Notes: generated by a model not told the origin, from the sequence alone. A stretch of DNA of 64,000 nt from GAS188 sp035949255 (GCA_035949255.1 DASZIL010000042.1:1-64000); one strand, 5' to 3'; shown: positions 19,177 through 29,931, numbered from the stretch's first letter. Translations and numbers: made by a program.

Positions 19177-19917
19177 TCACGGCGTCACCCGCGTCGAGGG
19201 ACGCCGCCCGCATAGCGCGTCGGCGATGGCGTGCTCGCCCGAAAGCGCCGCCACGATTATCGACAACCGCGCCTCGCGGGCAAGGGCGAAAGCGGCCGTG
19301 TCCATGATCTTGAGGTCGCGCGCGATCGCCTCGGCATGGCTGAGCTCGTCGAAGCGCGTCGCCTTCGGATTCTTCCTCGGATCGGCAGAATAAACACCGT
19401 CGACCTGTGTCGCCTTGACCACGAGGTCACAGGATAATTCGGCCGCCCGCAGCACCGCCGCCGTATCCGTGGTGAAGTAGGGATTGCCCGTGCCGCCGCC
19501 GAGCACGACGATGCGCCCACGGCCGAGGTGATCGCCGGCCTGCTGGCGCGAATAGGATTCGCAGATCGAAGGCGCGGGCACCGCCGATTGGGTTCTGGCG
19601 GGAAAGCCGAGCGATTCGAGCGCGCCTTCGAGCGCGAGCGCGTTCATGAGCGTAGCCAGCATGCCGATCGAATCGCCGCGCGCACGATCGATCCCCTGCT
19701 CCAGCCCTTTGACGCCTCGGAAAAAATTTCCCCCACCGACGACTACCGCGACCTGATGGCCGGCCGAATGCACCGCGCCGAGATCGCGCGCGATGCGCGC
19801 CACCGTGGGCGGATCGAGGCCGAATGCCCCCTCCCCCGCCAAAGCTTCGCCGGAGAGCTTGATCAGAATGCGCGATTTCTTTGAGGACGAGCGCGGTTCT
19901 TCCTTCTCGATTCGCAT
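19177..19917 (-). CDS. pyrH: UMP kinase
   Basis: A hexameric UMP kinase of 246 residues in pyrimidine nucleotide synthesis. It shows RILIKLSGEALAG near the N-terminus, the VVVGGGNFFRG nucleotide-binding loop, and VVKATQVDGVYSADPRKNPK. The ATG at 19917 (MRIEKEEP) is chosen because it gives the normal family length; the frame is open upstream. The usual upstream pair rpsB-tsf is not next to it; mazG diverges instead. Confidence 0.95.
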   Translation of the reverse strand: MRIEKEEPRSSSKKSRILIKLSGEALAGEGAFGLDPPTVARIARDLGAVHSAGHQVAVVVGGGNFFRGVKGLEQGIDRARGDSIGMLATLMNALALEGALESLGFPARTQSAVPAPSICESYSRQQAGDHLGRGRIVVLGGGTGNPYFTTDTAAVLRAAELSCDLVVKATQVDGVYSADPRKNPKATRFDELSHAEAIARDLKIMDTAAFALAREARLSIIVAALSGEHAIADALCGRRPSTRVTP

Positions 19918-20102
19918 GTCGCGCCACCTCGATGTTTCGCGGCCGGCTTGTGCCAAAGACGAGGTGCCCTGGCAAGGCGTTGAGCTTGCCTCCGCCAATA
20001 AACGCTTGGCAACCGACTCTGCCGGCTATTGGCCTTGAGCCTTGGTCCGGCGGAGTATAGGCCGCGAGAATCTGGCCCTGAACTCTGGACGGGAAGTTCC
20101 GC

Positions 20103-21032
20103 ATGGATAAGCTCGATCGGCACGGCGGAAGGAATTTCGAGATGGATCACGAGGGCGCGAAGAGCCCCGATGCGGAGGATGCGGTACCCGGCACCGGCAA
20201 GGAGGAGGCTTTCGTTCTTGGCCCCTCCCGCGACATCGAGATGCTGCTCGCGATAATGGCCGCGCTGCGCGACCGGAACACCGGCTGTCCCTGGGATGTC
20301 GCCCAGAGCTTCGCCTCGATCGCACCCTATACGATCGAGGAGGCCTATGAGGTCGCGGACGCCATCGCGCAAGGAGACATGGGGGAATTACGCGAAGAGC
20401 TCGGCGATCTCCTGCTTCAGGTCGTGTTCCATGCCCAGATGGGCAGTGAAAGCGGCTTGTTCGATTTCGGAGATGTCGTCGCGGCGATCACGGAAAAGCT
20501 CATTCGCCGGCATCCCCATGTTTTCGGGGCGACGCGCGGCGCGAAGCTCGAGGAGGTCAATGCCGTCTGGGAGCGCATCAAGCGAGACGAGAAGACGCGA
20601 AAGAATGCCGGCCGCCCCGTGTCCCCGGCCGGGACGGCGAGCCTTCTCGACGGCGTCCCCCTCGCCTTGCCCGCCCTTACTCGAGCCGAGAAGCTGCAAT
20701 CGCGCGCCGCGCGCGTCGGCTTCGATTGGAAGACGCCGCAGCCGATCCTCGCGAAACTGCGCGAAGAGCTTGCGGAATGCGAGGCAGCCCTCGACGCCGG
20801 CAGCGAGGCCGCCGTCATGGACGAGATCGGCGATCTTCTTTTCACCGTCGCCAATCTCGCACGCCGTCTCGGCGTCGACCCGGAAGCGGCCGCGCGAGGT
20901 GCGAACGCCAAATTCGAGCGGAGGTTTCGCGGCATGGAGGCCGACGCCGCCGCCTTGGGGCGCGACATGAAAGCGATGAGCCTCGACGAGCTCGAGGCGC
21001 TTTGGGTGGCCTCGAAGGTGAGCGTCGGATAG
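20103..21032 (+). CDS. mazG: Nucleoside triphosphate pyrophosphohydrolase MazG
   Basis: 309 residues with two MazG-type domains. The first (about residues 43-150) contains CPWDVAQSFASIAPYTIEEAYE and ELREELGDLLLQVVFHAQM; the second (about residues 195-290) contains ELAECEAALD and VMDEIGDLLFTVANLARRLG. These acidic EExxE/ExxD motifs bind Mg2+ for hydrolysis of NTPs to NMP and PPi. An N-terminal extension of about 40 residues precedes the first domain; a second ATG at 20142 would shorten it. It diverges from pyrH. Confidence 0.93.
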   Translation: MDKLDRHGGRNFEMDHEGAKSPDAEDAVPGTGKEEAFVLGPSRDIEMLLAIMAALRDRNTGCPWDVAQSFASIAPYTIEEAYEVADAIAQGDMGELREELGDLLLQVVFHAQMGSESGLFDFGDVVAAITEKLIRRHPHVFGATRGAKLEEVNAVWERIKRDEKTRKNAGRPVSPAGTASLLDGVPLALPALTRAEKLQSRAARVGFDWKTPQPILAKLREELAECEAALDAGSEAAVMDEIGDLLFTVANLARRLGVDPEAAARGANAKFERRFRGMEADAAALGRDMKAMSLDELEALWVASKVSVG

Positions 21033-21132
21033 ACGCTCCGGCCGCTTACCCTCGCGCATTGATGGACGAGCCGGCATGGCCTAACGTCGCGCCCCGAGAC
21101 ATAAACGAAAAGGCCAGGGAGGGCCGGGGCAA

Positions 21133-22467
21133 ATGACGGATATCGTGAGCGGTGCGGTGATTGAGGCCGCATCGAAGCCGATCGACTACGCGGATATGCG
21201 GCGTCGGGTGAAGGCGATCTTCATCGGTTCGATCGGCAATCTCGTCGAATGGTATGATTTCTACGTCTACACCGCTTTCGCCCTTTATTTCGCACCCGCC
21301 TTCTTCCCCGGGTCCGACCCGGTGCTTCAGCAACGCGATGCCGCCTTCTTCTTCTGGGCCGGCTTCATCGTGCGCCCGCTCGGCGGCTGGCTCTTCGGCT
21401 TTCTCGCCGATCGCTACGGAAGACGGGGCGCGCTGATGACCTCCGTGCTCTTGATGTGCTTTGGATCGCTCATGATCGCGGTGATGCCCACCTACGCCTC
21501 GATCGGCGTCGCCGCGCCGCTGCTTCTCGGGCTCGCGCGCATCATCCAGGGCATCAGCCTGGGCGGCGAATACGGGACGAGCGCCACTTATCTGAGCGAA
21601 GTCGCCGATCCCAAACGGCGCGGCTTCTATTCGAGCTTCCAATATGTGACGCTGATCGGTGGCCAGTTGTCGGCGATCCTCGTGCTCCTCATCCTGCAGA
21701 AGCTTTTTTTGACGGAAGCCGAGATCAAGGAATGGGGCTGGCGCATCCCCTTCGCCATCGGCGCTCTGCTCGCGATCGTCGCGGCGGTCATGCGATCCAA
21801 CCTTCCGGAGACGGAAGCTTTCGAGGAAGCGAAGCAGAAGACCGCGACGACGAATTCGCTGAAGGCTCTTCTCGCGCATCCCCGCGAGGTCCTGCTCGTC
21901 ATCGGGCTTACGCTCGGGGGCACCTGCGCCTTCTACACCTTCACCGTCTACATGCAGCCCTTCCTCAAGCTCTCCGTCGGGCTCGACGCCGACACGACAA
22001 CGCTCGTTGTCGCCGGTTCGCTGATCTTCGCGATGGTCCTGCAACCGATCTACGGCTTCATCTCGGACCATATCGGGCGACGTCCCGTGCTGACCTGGTT
22101 CGGCGTGTGTGGCCTCGTCTTCACTTACGCGCTCCTCTCGGGCATCCAGGCGACGAAAAGCGCCTTTGCGGCTTGGTGTCTCATCTGCTTTGCCTGGATC
22201 ATCGTCGCCGGCTACACCTCGATCAACGCCATCGTGAAGGCCGAGCTGTTCCCAACCCGCATCCGCGCGACGGGCGTCGGGCTTCCCTATTCGCTCACCG
22301 TGTCGATCTTCGGTGGGACCGCCCCCCTGATCGCGCTGCAGTTCAAGTCGATGGGTCGCGAAAGCTGGTTCTACTGGTACCTCACCGCTTGCATCCTCGT
22401 CTCGCTCGTCATCTATGTCTCGATGCGCGACACCAAGCTTCAATCGGCGATGGAGCGGCACGAATAG
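21133..22467 (+). CDS. MHS-family MFS transporter, KgtP-like (dicarboxylate/2-oxoglutarate type)
   Basis: A 12-helix major facilitator protein of 444 residues of the metabolite:H+ symporter family. The GNLVEWYDFYVYTAFALYFA segment, the RPLGGWLFGFLADRYGRR loop and LLLGLARIIQGISLGGEYG are typical of the KgtP/ProP group. A GGAGGGC ribosome-binding site precedes ATG 21133. The substrate is not certain; 2-oxoglutarate or a related organic acid is the likeliest by similarity. It is followed 163 bp later by the methylcrotonyl-CoA carboxylase genes, so a carbon-uptake role is plausible. Confidence 0.85.
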   Translation: MTDIVSGAVIEAASKPIDYADMRRRVKAIFIGSIGNLVEWYDFYVYTAFALYFAPAFFPGSDPVLQQRDAAFFFWAGFIVRPLGGWLFGFLADRYGRRGALMTSVLLMCFGSLMIAVMPTYASIGVAAPLLLGLARIIQGISLGGEYGTSATYLSEVADPKRRGFYSSFQYVTLIGGQLSAILVLLILQKLFLTEAEIKEWGWRIPFAIGALLAIVAAVMRSNLPETEAFEEAKQKTATTNSLKALLAHPREVLLVIGLTLGGTCAFYTFTVYMQPFLKLSVGLDADTTTLVVAGSLIFAMVLQPIYGFISDHIGRRPVLTWFGVCGLVFTYALLSGIQATKSAFAAWCLICFAWIIVAGYTSINAIVKAELFPTRIRATGVGLPYSLTVSIFGGTAPLIALQFKSMGRESWFYWYLTACILVSLVIYVSMRDTKLQSAMERHE

Positions 22468-22630
22468 GGCTTCCCTCGCGATCTGATCGGCGCTGGAATT
22501 CGTGGCATTTCAGCGCCGTGGTCCATCCCTCGGGCAAGGACGGGCTCCAGAGCTTTGCCGCGATCTCTTTCCATTTCGCGGTCCCCGCGTCATCTTGCGG
22601 CTTCGTCCATTCGATCGGAGGCCCGAAGCG

Positions 22631-24238
22631 GTGACCATCCTGAAACCGAAGCTCGAGGCGAAATCGCCCGACCTTGCCGAGAACGCCGCCGAGTGGTCGA
22701 AGCTCACGGCCGAGCTTCGCGCGCACCGCGCCGCCGCGGCCGAGGGCGGGCCGGAAAAGTCGCGCCAGCGGCATAAGGCTCGCGGCAAGCTCCTGCCTCG
22801 CGAGCGCGTGATGCGGCTTCTCGATCCGGGCTCGCCCTTTCTCGAGATCGGACTTCTGGCAGCGAACGGCATGTATGGCGACGATATCCACGCGGCCGGG
22901 CTGATCTGCGGAATAGGCCGTGTCGAGGGGCGCGAGGTGATGATCGTCTGCAACGATTCGACGATCAAGGGCGGCACTTATTTTCCGCTGACGGTGAAGA
23001 AACATCTGCGGGCTCAGGAGATCGCGCGCGAGAATCGTCTGCCTTGCGTCTATCTCGTCGATTCAGGGGGCGCCAACCTGCCGCATCAGACGGAGGTCTT
23101 TCCCGATCGCGAGCATTTCGGCCGCATCTTTTTCAACCAGGCGAATATGTCGGCGCTCGGCGTTCCGCAAATTGCCGTGGTGATGGGCTCCTGTACCGCG
23201 GGCGGCGCCTATGTGCCGGCCATGTCGGACGAGACGATCATCGTGCGCAAGCAAGGCACCATCTTCCTCGCCGGACCTCCCTTGGTGAAAGCCGCGACCG
23301 GAGAGGTGGTGACGGCCGAAGAGCTCGGCGGCGCCGATGTGCATGCTCGCCACTCGGGTGTCGCCGACCATTACGCGGTCGATGATGCGCACGCGCTCGC
23401 CATTTGTCGGCGCATCATCGCCAATCTCAACACGCAAAAGAAGATCGACATTCCTCTCTCCGAGCCGCGCGAACCCTTGCGTCCGCCAAGCGAGCTCGAA
23501 GCGATCGTGCCGACCGATCTCAAGAAGCAATATGATCCGCGCGAGATCCTCGCGCGCCTCGTCGACGGCTCCGAATTCGACGAGTTCAAGGCGCTCTACG
23601 GGCAAACGCTCGTGACGGGCTTTGCCAGGCTCAACGGCATCCCCATCGGCATTCTCGCGAATGCCGGTATCCTCTTTTCCGAAAGCGCGCTGAAGGGCGC
23701 CCATTTCATCGAGCTTTGTTGCCAAAGACGGATCCCCCTCCTCTTCCTGCAGAATATTTCGGGCTTCATGGTGGGGCGCGAGTATGAGGCGGGCGGCATC
23801 GCCAAGGATGGCGCGAAGCTTGTCACGGCTGTCGCCACGGCGCGCGTGCCGAAGCTTACCGTGATCGTCGGCGGTTCTTATGGCGCCGGCAATTACGGCA
23901 TGTGCGGACGCGCTTATCAGCCGCGCTTCCTCTTCATGTGGCCTAATGCTCGCATCTCGGTCATGGGCGGCGAGCAGGCAGCGAGCGTGCTCGCGACCGT
24001 GCGCCGCGACAATATCGAGGCGGAGGGGAAAAGCTGGAGCGTTGAGGAAGAAGCGGAATTCAAGGCCCCGATCCGCGCCCGCTATGAGGAAGAGGGCTCA
24101 CCCTACTACGCCACGGCGCGGCTCTGGGACGACGGCATCATCCTGCCGTCGGAGACGCGAACCGTCTTATCGCTTTCGCTCTCGGCTTGCCTCAACGCGC
24201 CGGTCGAGGAGACGAAATTCGGCGTGTTCCGGATGTGA
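22631..24238 (+). CDS. mccB: Methylcrotonyl-CoA carboxylase, carboxyltransferase (beta) subunit
   Basis: A 535-residue biotin-dependent carboxyltransferase transferring CO2 from carboxybiotin to 3-methylcrotonyl-CoA in leucine degradation. GTG 22631 with a GGAGG ribosome-binding site is chosen because it gives the normal family length. GSCTAGGAYVPAMSDETIIV and the C-terminal GGSYGAGNYGMCGRAY supply the CoA and biotin oxyanion holes. The N-terminal SRQRHKARGKLLPRERV is typical of MCC-beta and PCC-beta. MCC is preferred over geranyl- or propionyl-CoA carboxylase by length and by the adjacent mccA. Confidence 0.9.
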   Translation: MTILKPKLEAKSPDLAENAAEWSKLTAELRAHRAAAAEGGPEKSRQRHKARGKLLPRERVMRLLDPGSPFLEIGLLAANGMYGDDIHAAGLICGIGRVEGREVMIVCNDSTIKGGTYFPLTVKKHLRAQEIARENRLPCVYLVDSGGANLPHQTEVFPDREHFGRIFFNQANMSALGVPQIAVVMGSCTAGGAYVPAMSDETIIVRKQGTIFLAGPPLVKAATGEVVTAEELGGADVHARHSGVADHYAVDDAHALAICRRIIANLNTQKKIDIPLSEPREPLRPPSELEAIVPTDLKKQYDPREILARLVDGSEFDEFKALYGQTLVTGFARLNGIPIGILANAGILFSESALKGAHFIELCCQRRIPLLFLQNISGFMVGREYEAGGIAKDGAKLVTAVATARVPKLTVIVGGSYGAGNYGMCGRAYQPRFLFMWPNARISVMGGEQAASVLATVRRDNIEAEGKSWSVEEEAEFKAPIRARYEEEGSPYYATARLWDDGIILPSETRTVLSLSLSACLNAPVEETKFGVFRM

Positions 24239-24345
24239 GCCATGAGGGAGCCGAAGCGAAAGCGCCTCCTTCCGCGGACAAATCCGCAGAGCTTTTCCTT
24301 GCAAAAGGGGAAGCTGGACCACGAGGTCGAGGAGGGCCGCTCGCC

Positions 24346-26394
24346 ATGACCCGTATGTTCTCCCGTGTGCTCATCGCTAACCGCGGCGAGATCGCCTGCC
24401 GCGTCATCCGCACGGCAAGGCGCATGGGTCTGCACACCATCGCGGTTTATTCATCGGCCGATGCCGGAGCCCCCCATATGCGCCTCGCCGATGAGGCCCA
24501 TCTCATCGGCCCACCGCCTGCCGCCGAGAGCTATCTTCGCGCCGACAAGATCATCGAGGTCGCGCAGGCTTCGCAAGCCGCCGCGATTCATCCAGGCTAC
24601 GGCTTCCTTTCCGAGAACGCGGAATTCGCCGAGGCCTGCGTCGACGCGGGCATCGTCTTCATCGGGCCGCCGGCGTCGGCGATCCGCGCCATGGGACTCA
24701 AGGATGCCGCTAAAGCGCTCGTGGAGAAGGCGGGCGTCCCGGTCGTGCCCGGTTATCACGGCGCGCGCCAGGAGCCCGATTTCCTGCGCCAGAAAGCCTA
24801 TGAGACGGGTTATCCAGTGCTGATCAAGGCGGTCGCGGGCGGTGGCGGCAAGGGCATGCGGCGCGTCGATCGGCAACAGGATTTCGACGCGGCGCTCGCC
24901 TCCGCGCAACGCGAGGCGGTGAGTGCTTTCGGCGACCCGCGCGTGCTCATCGAGAAATACATCCCCACGCCTCGCCATATCGAAATGCAGGTTTTCGCGG
25001 ATGCCCATGGCCATGCGCTCCACCTCTTCGAGCGGGACTGCTCGCTCCAGCGGCGCCATCAGAAGGTGATCGAGGAGGCGCCCGCGCCCGGAATGACGCC
25101 CGAGGTCCGCGGCGCCATGGGCGATGCCGCGGTCGAGGCGGCACGTGCCGCGGGTTACGTGGGCGCGGGCACGGTCGAGTTCATCGCCGACGGCCGCGGC
25201 GCGCTTCGTCCCGACGGCTTCTACTTCATGGAGATGAACACCCGCCTGCAAGTCGAGCACCCGGTGACCGAGGCGATCACGGGGCTCGACCTCGTCGAAT
25301 GGCAGATGCGGGTCGCGGCCGGCGAAGCGCTTCCCATGGATCAGGAGGATCTCGTGATCGACGGCCATGCGGTCGAGGCGAGGCTCTATGCGGAAGATCC
25401 CGAGAAGGGTTTCCTGCCTTCGACGGGCAAGCTCGTCGCCATCAAGCTGCCGACGGGGGAAGGCGTGCGCGTCGATTCCGGCGTCGCCGAAGGCGATGAA
25501 ATCACGCCCTTCTATGATCCGATGATCGCCAAGGTCATCGCGCATGGGGCCTCGCGTGAGCAGGCGCTCGAACGGCTTTCCGGCGCGCTCGCCTCCACCT
25601 TCGTCGCGGGGCCAAGATGCAATGCCGCCTTTCTGAAGACCCTTGTCGATACAGAGGAATTCCGTGAAGGCGCCGTCGACACGGGCTTCATCGAGCGCAA
25701 CCTGGAAAATCTCGGCGCCAGCTCCCAGCCGCCCGACGCGCAGGCGATCGTCGCGGGGACGGCTCAGCTCTTGCGCATGGAATATGAGAAATCGAACCCA
25801 TCGCTTCTCGTGCGCGGCCGGCTCGGCTCACAAGAATGGCTCTACGACCCTTGGAGCGCACGCAAGGGCTTCGAGCTCGCCGGCCGTCGGCACACGATCG
25901 TGCCGGTCGCGACCGAAAGCGGCAAATTCAATGTCGAGCTTTTCTTCGACGATGACGGCCCTCACCTGCGCGCCCCCGGACAAAAGACCGATACCTGGCC
26001 GCAGATCGAGTGGAACGCGACGCTCCGCCTTGCCGAGCTCGGCGACGGCAGCGGCGCTGTGGTGCGAGGCGCGGACAAGGTCTTCGTCATTCGCAACGGC
26101 CGGCAGACGACCGTCACTCTCGTCGATCCGCTCGATGTCGATCTCGACCATCTCGACGGCGACGCGGGCGGGCAGGTCAAATCGCCGATGCATGGCAAGC
26201 TCGTGGCGCTTCTCGTGAGCGAGGGCGAGGAGGTGGCGAAGGGCCAGCTTCTCGCCGTGGTCGAGGCCATGAAGATGGAGCACGCGCTCACGTCTCCCTT
26301 GGACGGAATCGTGTCGGAGGTGACGGCGAGCGCCGGCGAGCAGGTCACGGAGGGCGCACGGTTGATGAGGGTGGTGAAGAGTGAGGGCGAGTAG
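24346..26394 (+). CDS. mccA: Methylcrotonyl-CoA carboxylase, biotin-containing (alpha) subunit
   Basis: 682 residues. The N-terminal biotin carboxylase (RVLIANRGEIACRVIRTARR at about residues 7-26, ATP-grasp loop VAGGGGKGMRRV, catalytic segment FMEMNTRLQVEHPVTE) is followed by a BT-type linker domain and a C-terminal biotinyl domain with VEAMKMEH as the biotinylation site. ATG 24346 is chosen because relatives begin just before the FSRVLIANRGE motif. It lies 107 bp after mccB. The last codons and the TAG stop sit in the first unit of a heptamer repeat array, which is unusual. Confidence 0.93.
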   Translation: MTRMFSRVLIANRGEIACRVIRTARRMGLHTIAVYSSADAGAPHMRLADEAHLIGPPPAAESYLRADKIIEVAQASQAAAIHPGYGFLSENAEFAEACVDAGIVFIGPPASAIRAMGLKDAAKALVEKAGVPVVPGYHGARQEPDFLRQKAYETGYPVLIKAVAGGGGKGMRRVDRQQDFDAALASAQREAVSAFGDPRVLIEKYIPTPRHIEMQVFADAHGHALHLFERDCSLQRRHQKVIEEAPAPGMTPEVRGAMGDAAVEAARAAGYVGAGTVEFIADGRGALRPDGFYFMEMNTRLQVEHPVTEAITGLDLVEWQMRVAAGEALPMDQEDLVIDGHAVEARLYAEDPEKGFLPSTGKLVAIKLPTGEGVRVDSGVAEGDEITPFYDPMIAKVIAHGASREQALERLSGALASTFVAGPRCNAAFLKTLVDTEEFREGAVDTGFIERNLENLGASSQPPDAQAIVAGTAQLLRMEYEKSNPSLLVRGRLGSQEWLYDPWSARKGFELAGRRHTIVPVATESGKFNVELFFDDDGPHLRAPGQKTDTWPQIEWNATLRLAELGDGSGAVVRGADKVFVIRNGRQTTVTLVDPLDVDLDHLDGDAGGQVKSPMHGKLVALLVSEGEEVAKGQLLAVVEAMKMEHALTSPLDGIVSEVTASAGEQVTEGARLMRVVKSEGE

Positions 26395-26547
26395 CGAGTG
26401 GCGAATAGCGAGTAGCAAGTGAGAAGTGAGAAGTGAGAAGTGAATAGATAGAATCCCTTCTAACTACTTGCTACTCGCTATTCGCCACTCGATCACTATT
26501 CACTAATCACTAATCACTAATCACTAATCACTATTCACTATTCACTC
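26387..26547. repeat. Inverted heptamer-repeat array at the mccA/lolD convergence
   Basis: The left arm (26387-26446) reads as 7-bp units GCGAGTA, GCGAGTG, GCGAATA, GCGAGTA, GCAAGTG, then AGAAGTG three times. The right arm (about 26464-26547) reads as the inverse units TACTTGC, TACTCGC, TATTCGC, then a run of TCACTAA/TCACTAT. The arms can pair as a long imperfect hairpin between two converging genes. The mccA stop codon TAG lies inside the first unit. Possible roles are terminator and translation stop. Confidence 0.85.
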
Positions 26548-26556
26548 TGACTTTCC

Positions 26557-27244
<688 letters not shown>

Positions 27245-27252
<8 letters not shown>

Positions 27253-28519
27253 GGCGCAATTGTTCCACGGGATCGAGCGCGGCGGCCTTCCAGGCCGGGT
27301 AGAGCGTCGCGAGCACGGAAAGCGCGAGCGCGGTCAGCGTGATGGTCGCAACCTCCCGCCAATCGAGCTCGGCGGGCAATTGCGAAAGAAAATAGAGCTC
27401 GGGCGGAAACAGATTGGTGCTGGTGAGGCGCGACAGGAATTGACGGATCGTCTCGACGTTCAAGGTGATTACGAGCCCGAGCGCGAAGCCCGCGAGCGTG
27501 CCGACGACGCCGATCGCGCCTCCGGTGATGAGGAAGACGCGCATGATCGTGCCTTGCGTCGCGCCCATCGTCCTCAGGATCGCGATGGCCGAGCTTTTGT
27601 CCTTCACCAGCATGATCATGCCGGAGACGATGTTGAGGGCGGCGACCAGGACGATCAGCATCAAGATCAGGAACATGACGTTGCGCTCGACCTCGAGCGC
27701 GCTGAAGAAGGTTCGGTTCGTCTGCCGCCAATCGGTGAGCAAGACCGGCCTGCCGGCGGCCTTCTCGATCAGCGGGCGCATCTCGTCGATGCGGTCGGGG
27801 TCATCGATGAACACCTCGATGACGCTCGCCTCGCCATGCTTGTCGAAGAAGCTGTCGGCTTGCTCGAAGGGAATGAAGACCGAGGATGAATCGAGCACCG
27901 ACATGCCGATCTCGAAGTCGGCGACGATCGTGAAGGCCTTCAGGCGCGGCACGACACCCATTGGCGTCGCCGAGCCGCGCGGCTGGATGAGCGTGATCTT
28001 GTCGCCGACATTGAGGCCGAGCTGGGCGGCAAGACGCGTGCCGATCACGGCGTTCGCCGCATCGTCGAAATCCTCGAGGCCGCCGCCGCGAATGTTATTC
28101 GCCACGCCAGGCACTTTCGCGAGATCGGCGCCCGCCATGCCGCGCACCAGCACGCCCGATGAACCGACAGGCGATGAGGCGAGCGCCTGGCCTTCGATGA
28201 AGCCTTTCGCGGAGACCACGCCCGGCACCCTCAAGATGCGCTCGACCACGTCCTTGTAATCGGTGAGCGGGGATTCGAGCGGCTGGATGAGGACATGACC
28301 GTTGAGGCCGAGAAGCTTCGAGACGAGCTCCTTGCGGAAACCGTTCATCACCGACATCACGATGATCAAGGTCGCAACGCCGAGCATCACGCCGATGAAG
28401 GAAAAAATGGCGATGACGGAGATGAAGCTGTCCTTGCCGCGCGCGCGCAGATAGCGAAACGCCAGCATGCGCTCGATGGCCGAAAAGGCGCGCGGAGGGC
28501 TTACGGCGTCGGCGGCCAT
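27245..28519 (-). CDS. lolC: Lipoprotein-releasing ABC transporter permease LolC/LolE
   Basis: A 424-residue FtsX-type permease with an N-terminal helix (ISVIAIFSFIGVMLGVATLIIVMS), a large periplasmic domain (about residues 55-270) and three C-terminal helices. FRYLRARGKDSFISVIAIFS near the start and MNGFRKELVSKLLGLNGHV are family hallmarks. As in other alphaproteobacteria a single permease gene accompanies LolD, so it probably works as a homodimer (LolF-like). proS is just upstream. Confidence 0.94.
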
Positions 28520-28605
28520 GCGCGTCTCGTCACTTCCCTCATCCTCATTCCCGCGATCGGGCGCCGCGAAGGCAACGCCTTATATCCGTCTTGCGCCCGC
28601 CCTCC

Positions 28606-29931
28606 TCAACCACCGGCCACCATCCGTATGGCATCCTCGATGGGGACGGAGGAGCGCTCGCCCGTCGCGCGGCGCTTCACCTCGACCTGTCCTTGACCTA
28701 AGCCTTTCGGGCCCACGATGACCTGCCATGGCAGACCGATCAGATCGGCGGTCGCGAATTTCGCGCCGGGCCGCTCTTCGCTGTCGTCGACGAGCGCCTC
28801 CTTGCCTTTCGCGGCAAGAGCACGGTCGAGCTTTTCGCAGGCTGCATCGCAGCCGCTGTCGCCTGGCCGTAAATTGAGGATGGAGGCATCGAAGGGCGCG
28901 ACGGCTTCCGGCCACACGATGCCGGCGTCATCATGGGAGGCCTCGATCACCGCCGCGACCAGACGTGAAGGGCCGATGCCGTAAGAGCCCATGTGCACCG
29001 GCCGCTCGGTCCCGTCCGGACCCGCGACGACGGCCTTCATCGGCTCGGAATATTTCGTGCCGAAATAGAAGATGTGCCCGACCTCGATGCCGCGCGCGGT
29101 CACCTGCCTGTCCTTGGGCACCGCCGCGAAGGCGTCGCGATCATGCTTCTCGGAAGTCGCCGCGTAGAGCGACGTCCATTTCGCCACGATGTTCTCGAGC
29201 GCCTGGACATCATCGAAATTCGTGTCCGGTCCGGGCACGGGGAAGTCGAGATAATCCTTGTGGCAATAGACCTCGCTCTCTCCGGTTGAGGCAAGGATGA
29301 TGAACTCATGGCTCATGTCGCCACCGATGGGGCCGGATTCCGCCCGCATCGGAATCGATTTGAGGCCGAGCCGCTCGAATGTACGCAGATACGCGACGAA
29401 CATTTTGTTGTAGGAATGGCGCGCGCCTTCCTGATCGAGGTCGAAGGAGTAAGCGTCCTTCATCAGGAATTCGCGCGAGCGCATCGTGCCGAAGCGTGGC
29501 CTGATCTCGTCGCGGAACTTCCATTGGATATGATAGAGGTTCAGCGGCAGGTGCTTGTAGGAGCGGATATAGGCGCGGAAGATCTCGGTGATCATCTCCT
29601 CGTTGGTCGGGCCAAAGAGCATGTCGCGCTCATGGCGATCGCTGATCCGAAGCATCTCCTTGCCATAGGCGTCGTAGCGGCCGCTCTCGCGCCAAAGTTC
29701 GGCCGATTGAATGGTCGGCATCAGCAATTCGAGCGCGCCCGAGCGATCCTGCTCCTCCCTCACGATTTGGGTGATCTTGGCAAGCGCCCGGTGGCCGAAG
29801 GGCAGCCAGGCGTAAATGCCGGCGCTCTCCTGGCGCACCATGCCGGCCCGCAGCATCAGCCTGTGCGAGATGATCTCGGCGTCCTTGGGCGTTTCGCGCA
29901 GGATTGGCAGAAAATAGCGTGAAAGATGCAT
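28606..29931 (-). CDS. proS: Prolyl-tRNA synthetase (short alphaproteobacterial type)
   Basis: A class II aminoacyl-tRNA synthetase of 441 residues. Motifs visible are RLMLRAGMVRQESAGIYAWLPFG near the N-terminus, FRDEIRPRFGTMRSREFLMKDAYSFD (motif 2), and GSYGIGPSRLVAAVIE (motif 3). The length is much below the ~570 residues of the E. coli enzyme because the INS editing domain is absent, as is normal for Hyphomicrobiales, so editing of Ala-tRNA-Pro would need a separate protein. Confidence 0.96.
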   Translation of the reverse strand: MHLSRYFLPILRETPKDAEIISHRLMLRAGMVRQESAGIYAWLPFGHRALAKITQIVREEQDRSGALELLMPTIQSAELWRESGRYDAYGKEMLRISDRHERDMLFGPTNEEMITEIFRAYIRSYKHLPLNLYHIQWKFRDEIRPRFGTMRSREFLMKDAYSFDLDQEGARHSYNKMFVAYLRTFERLGLKSIPMRAESGPIGGDMSHEFIILASTGESEVYCHKDYLDFPVPGPDTNFDDVQALENIVAKWTSLYAATSEKHDRDAFAAVPKDRQVTARGIEVGHIFYFGTKYSEPMKAVVAGPDGTERPVHMGSYGIGPSRLVAAVIEASHDDAGIVWPEAVAPFDASILNLRPGDSGCDAACEKLDRALAAKGKEALVDDSEERPGAKFATADLIGLPWQVIVGPKGLGQGQVEVKRRATGERSSVPIEDAIRMVAGG

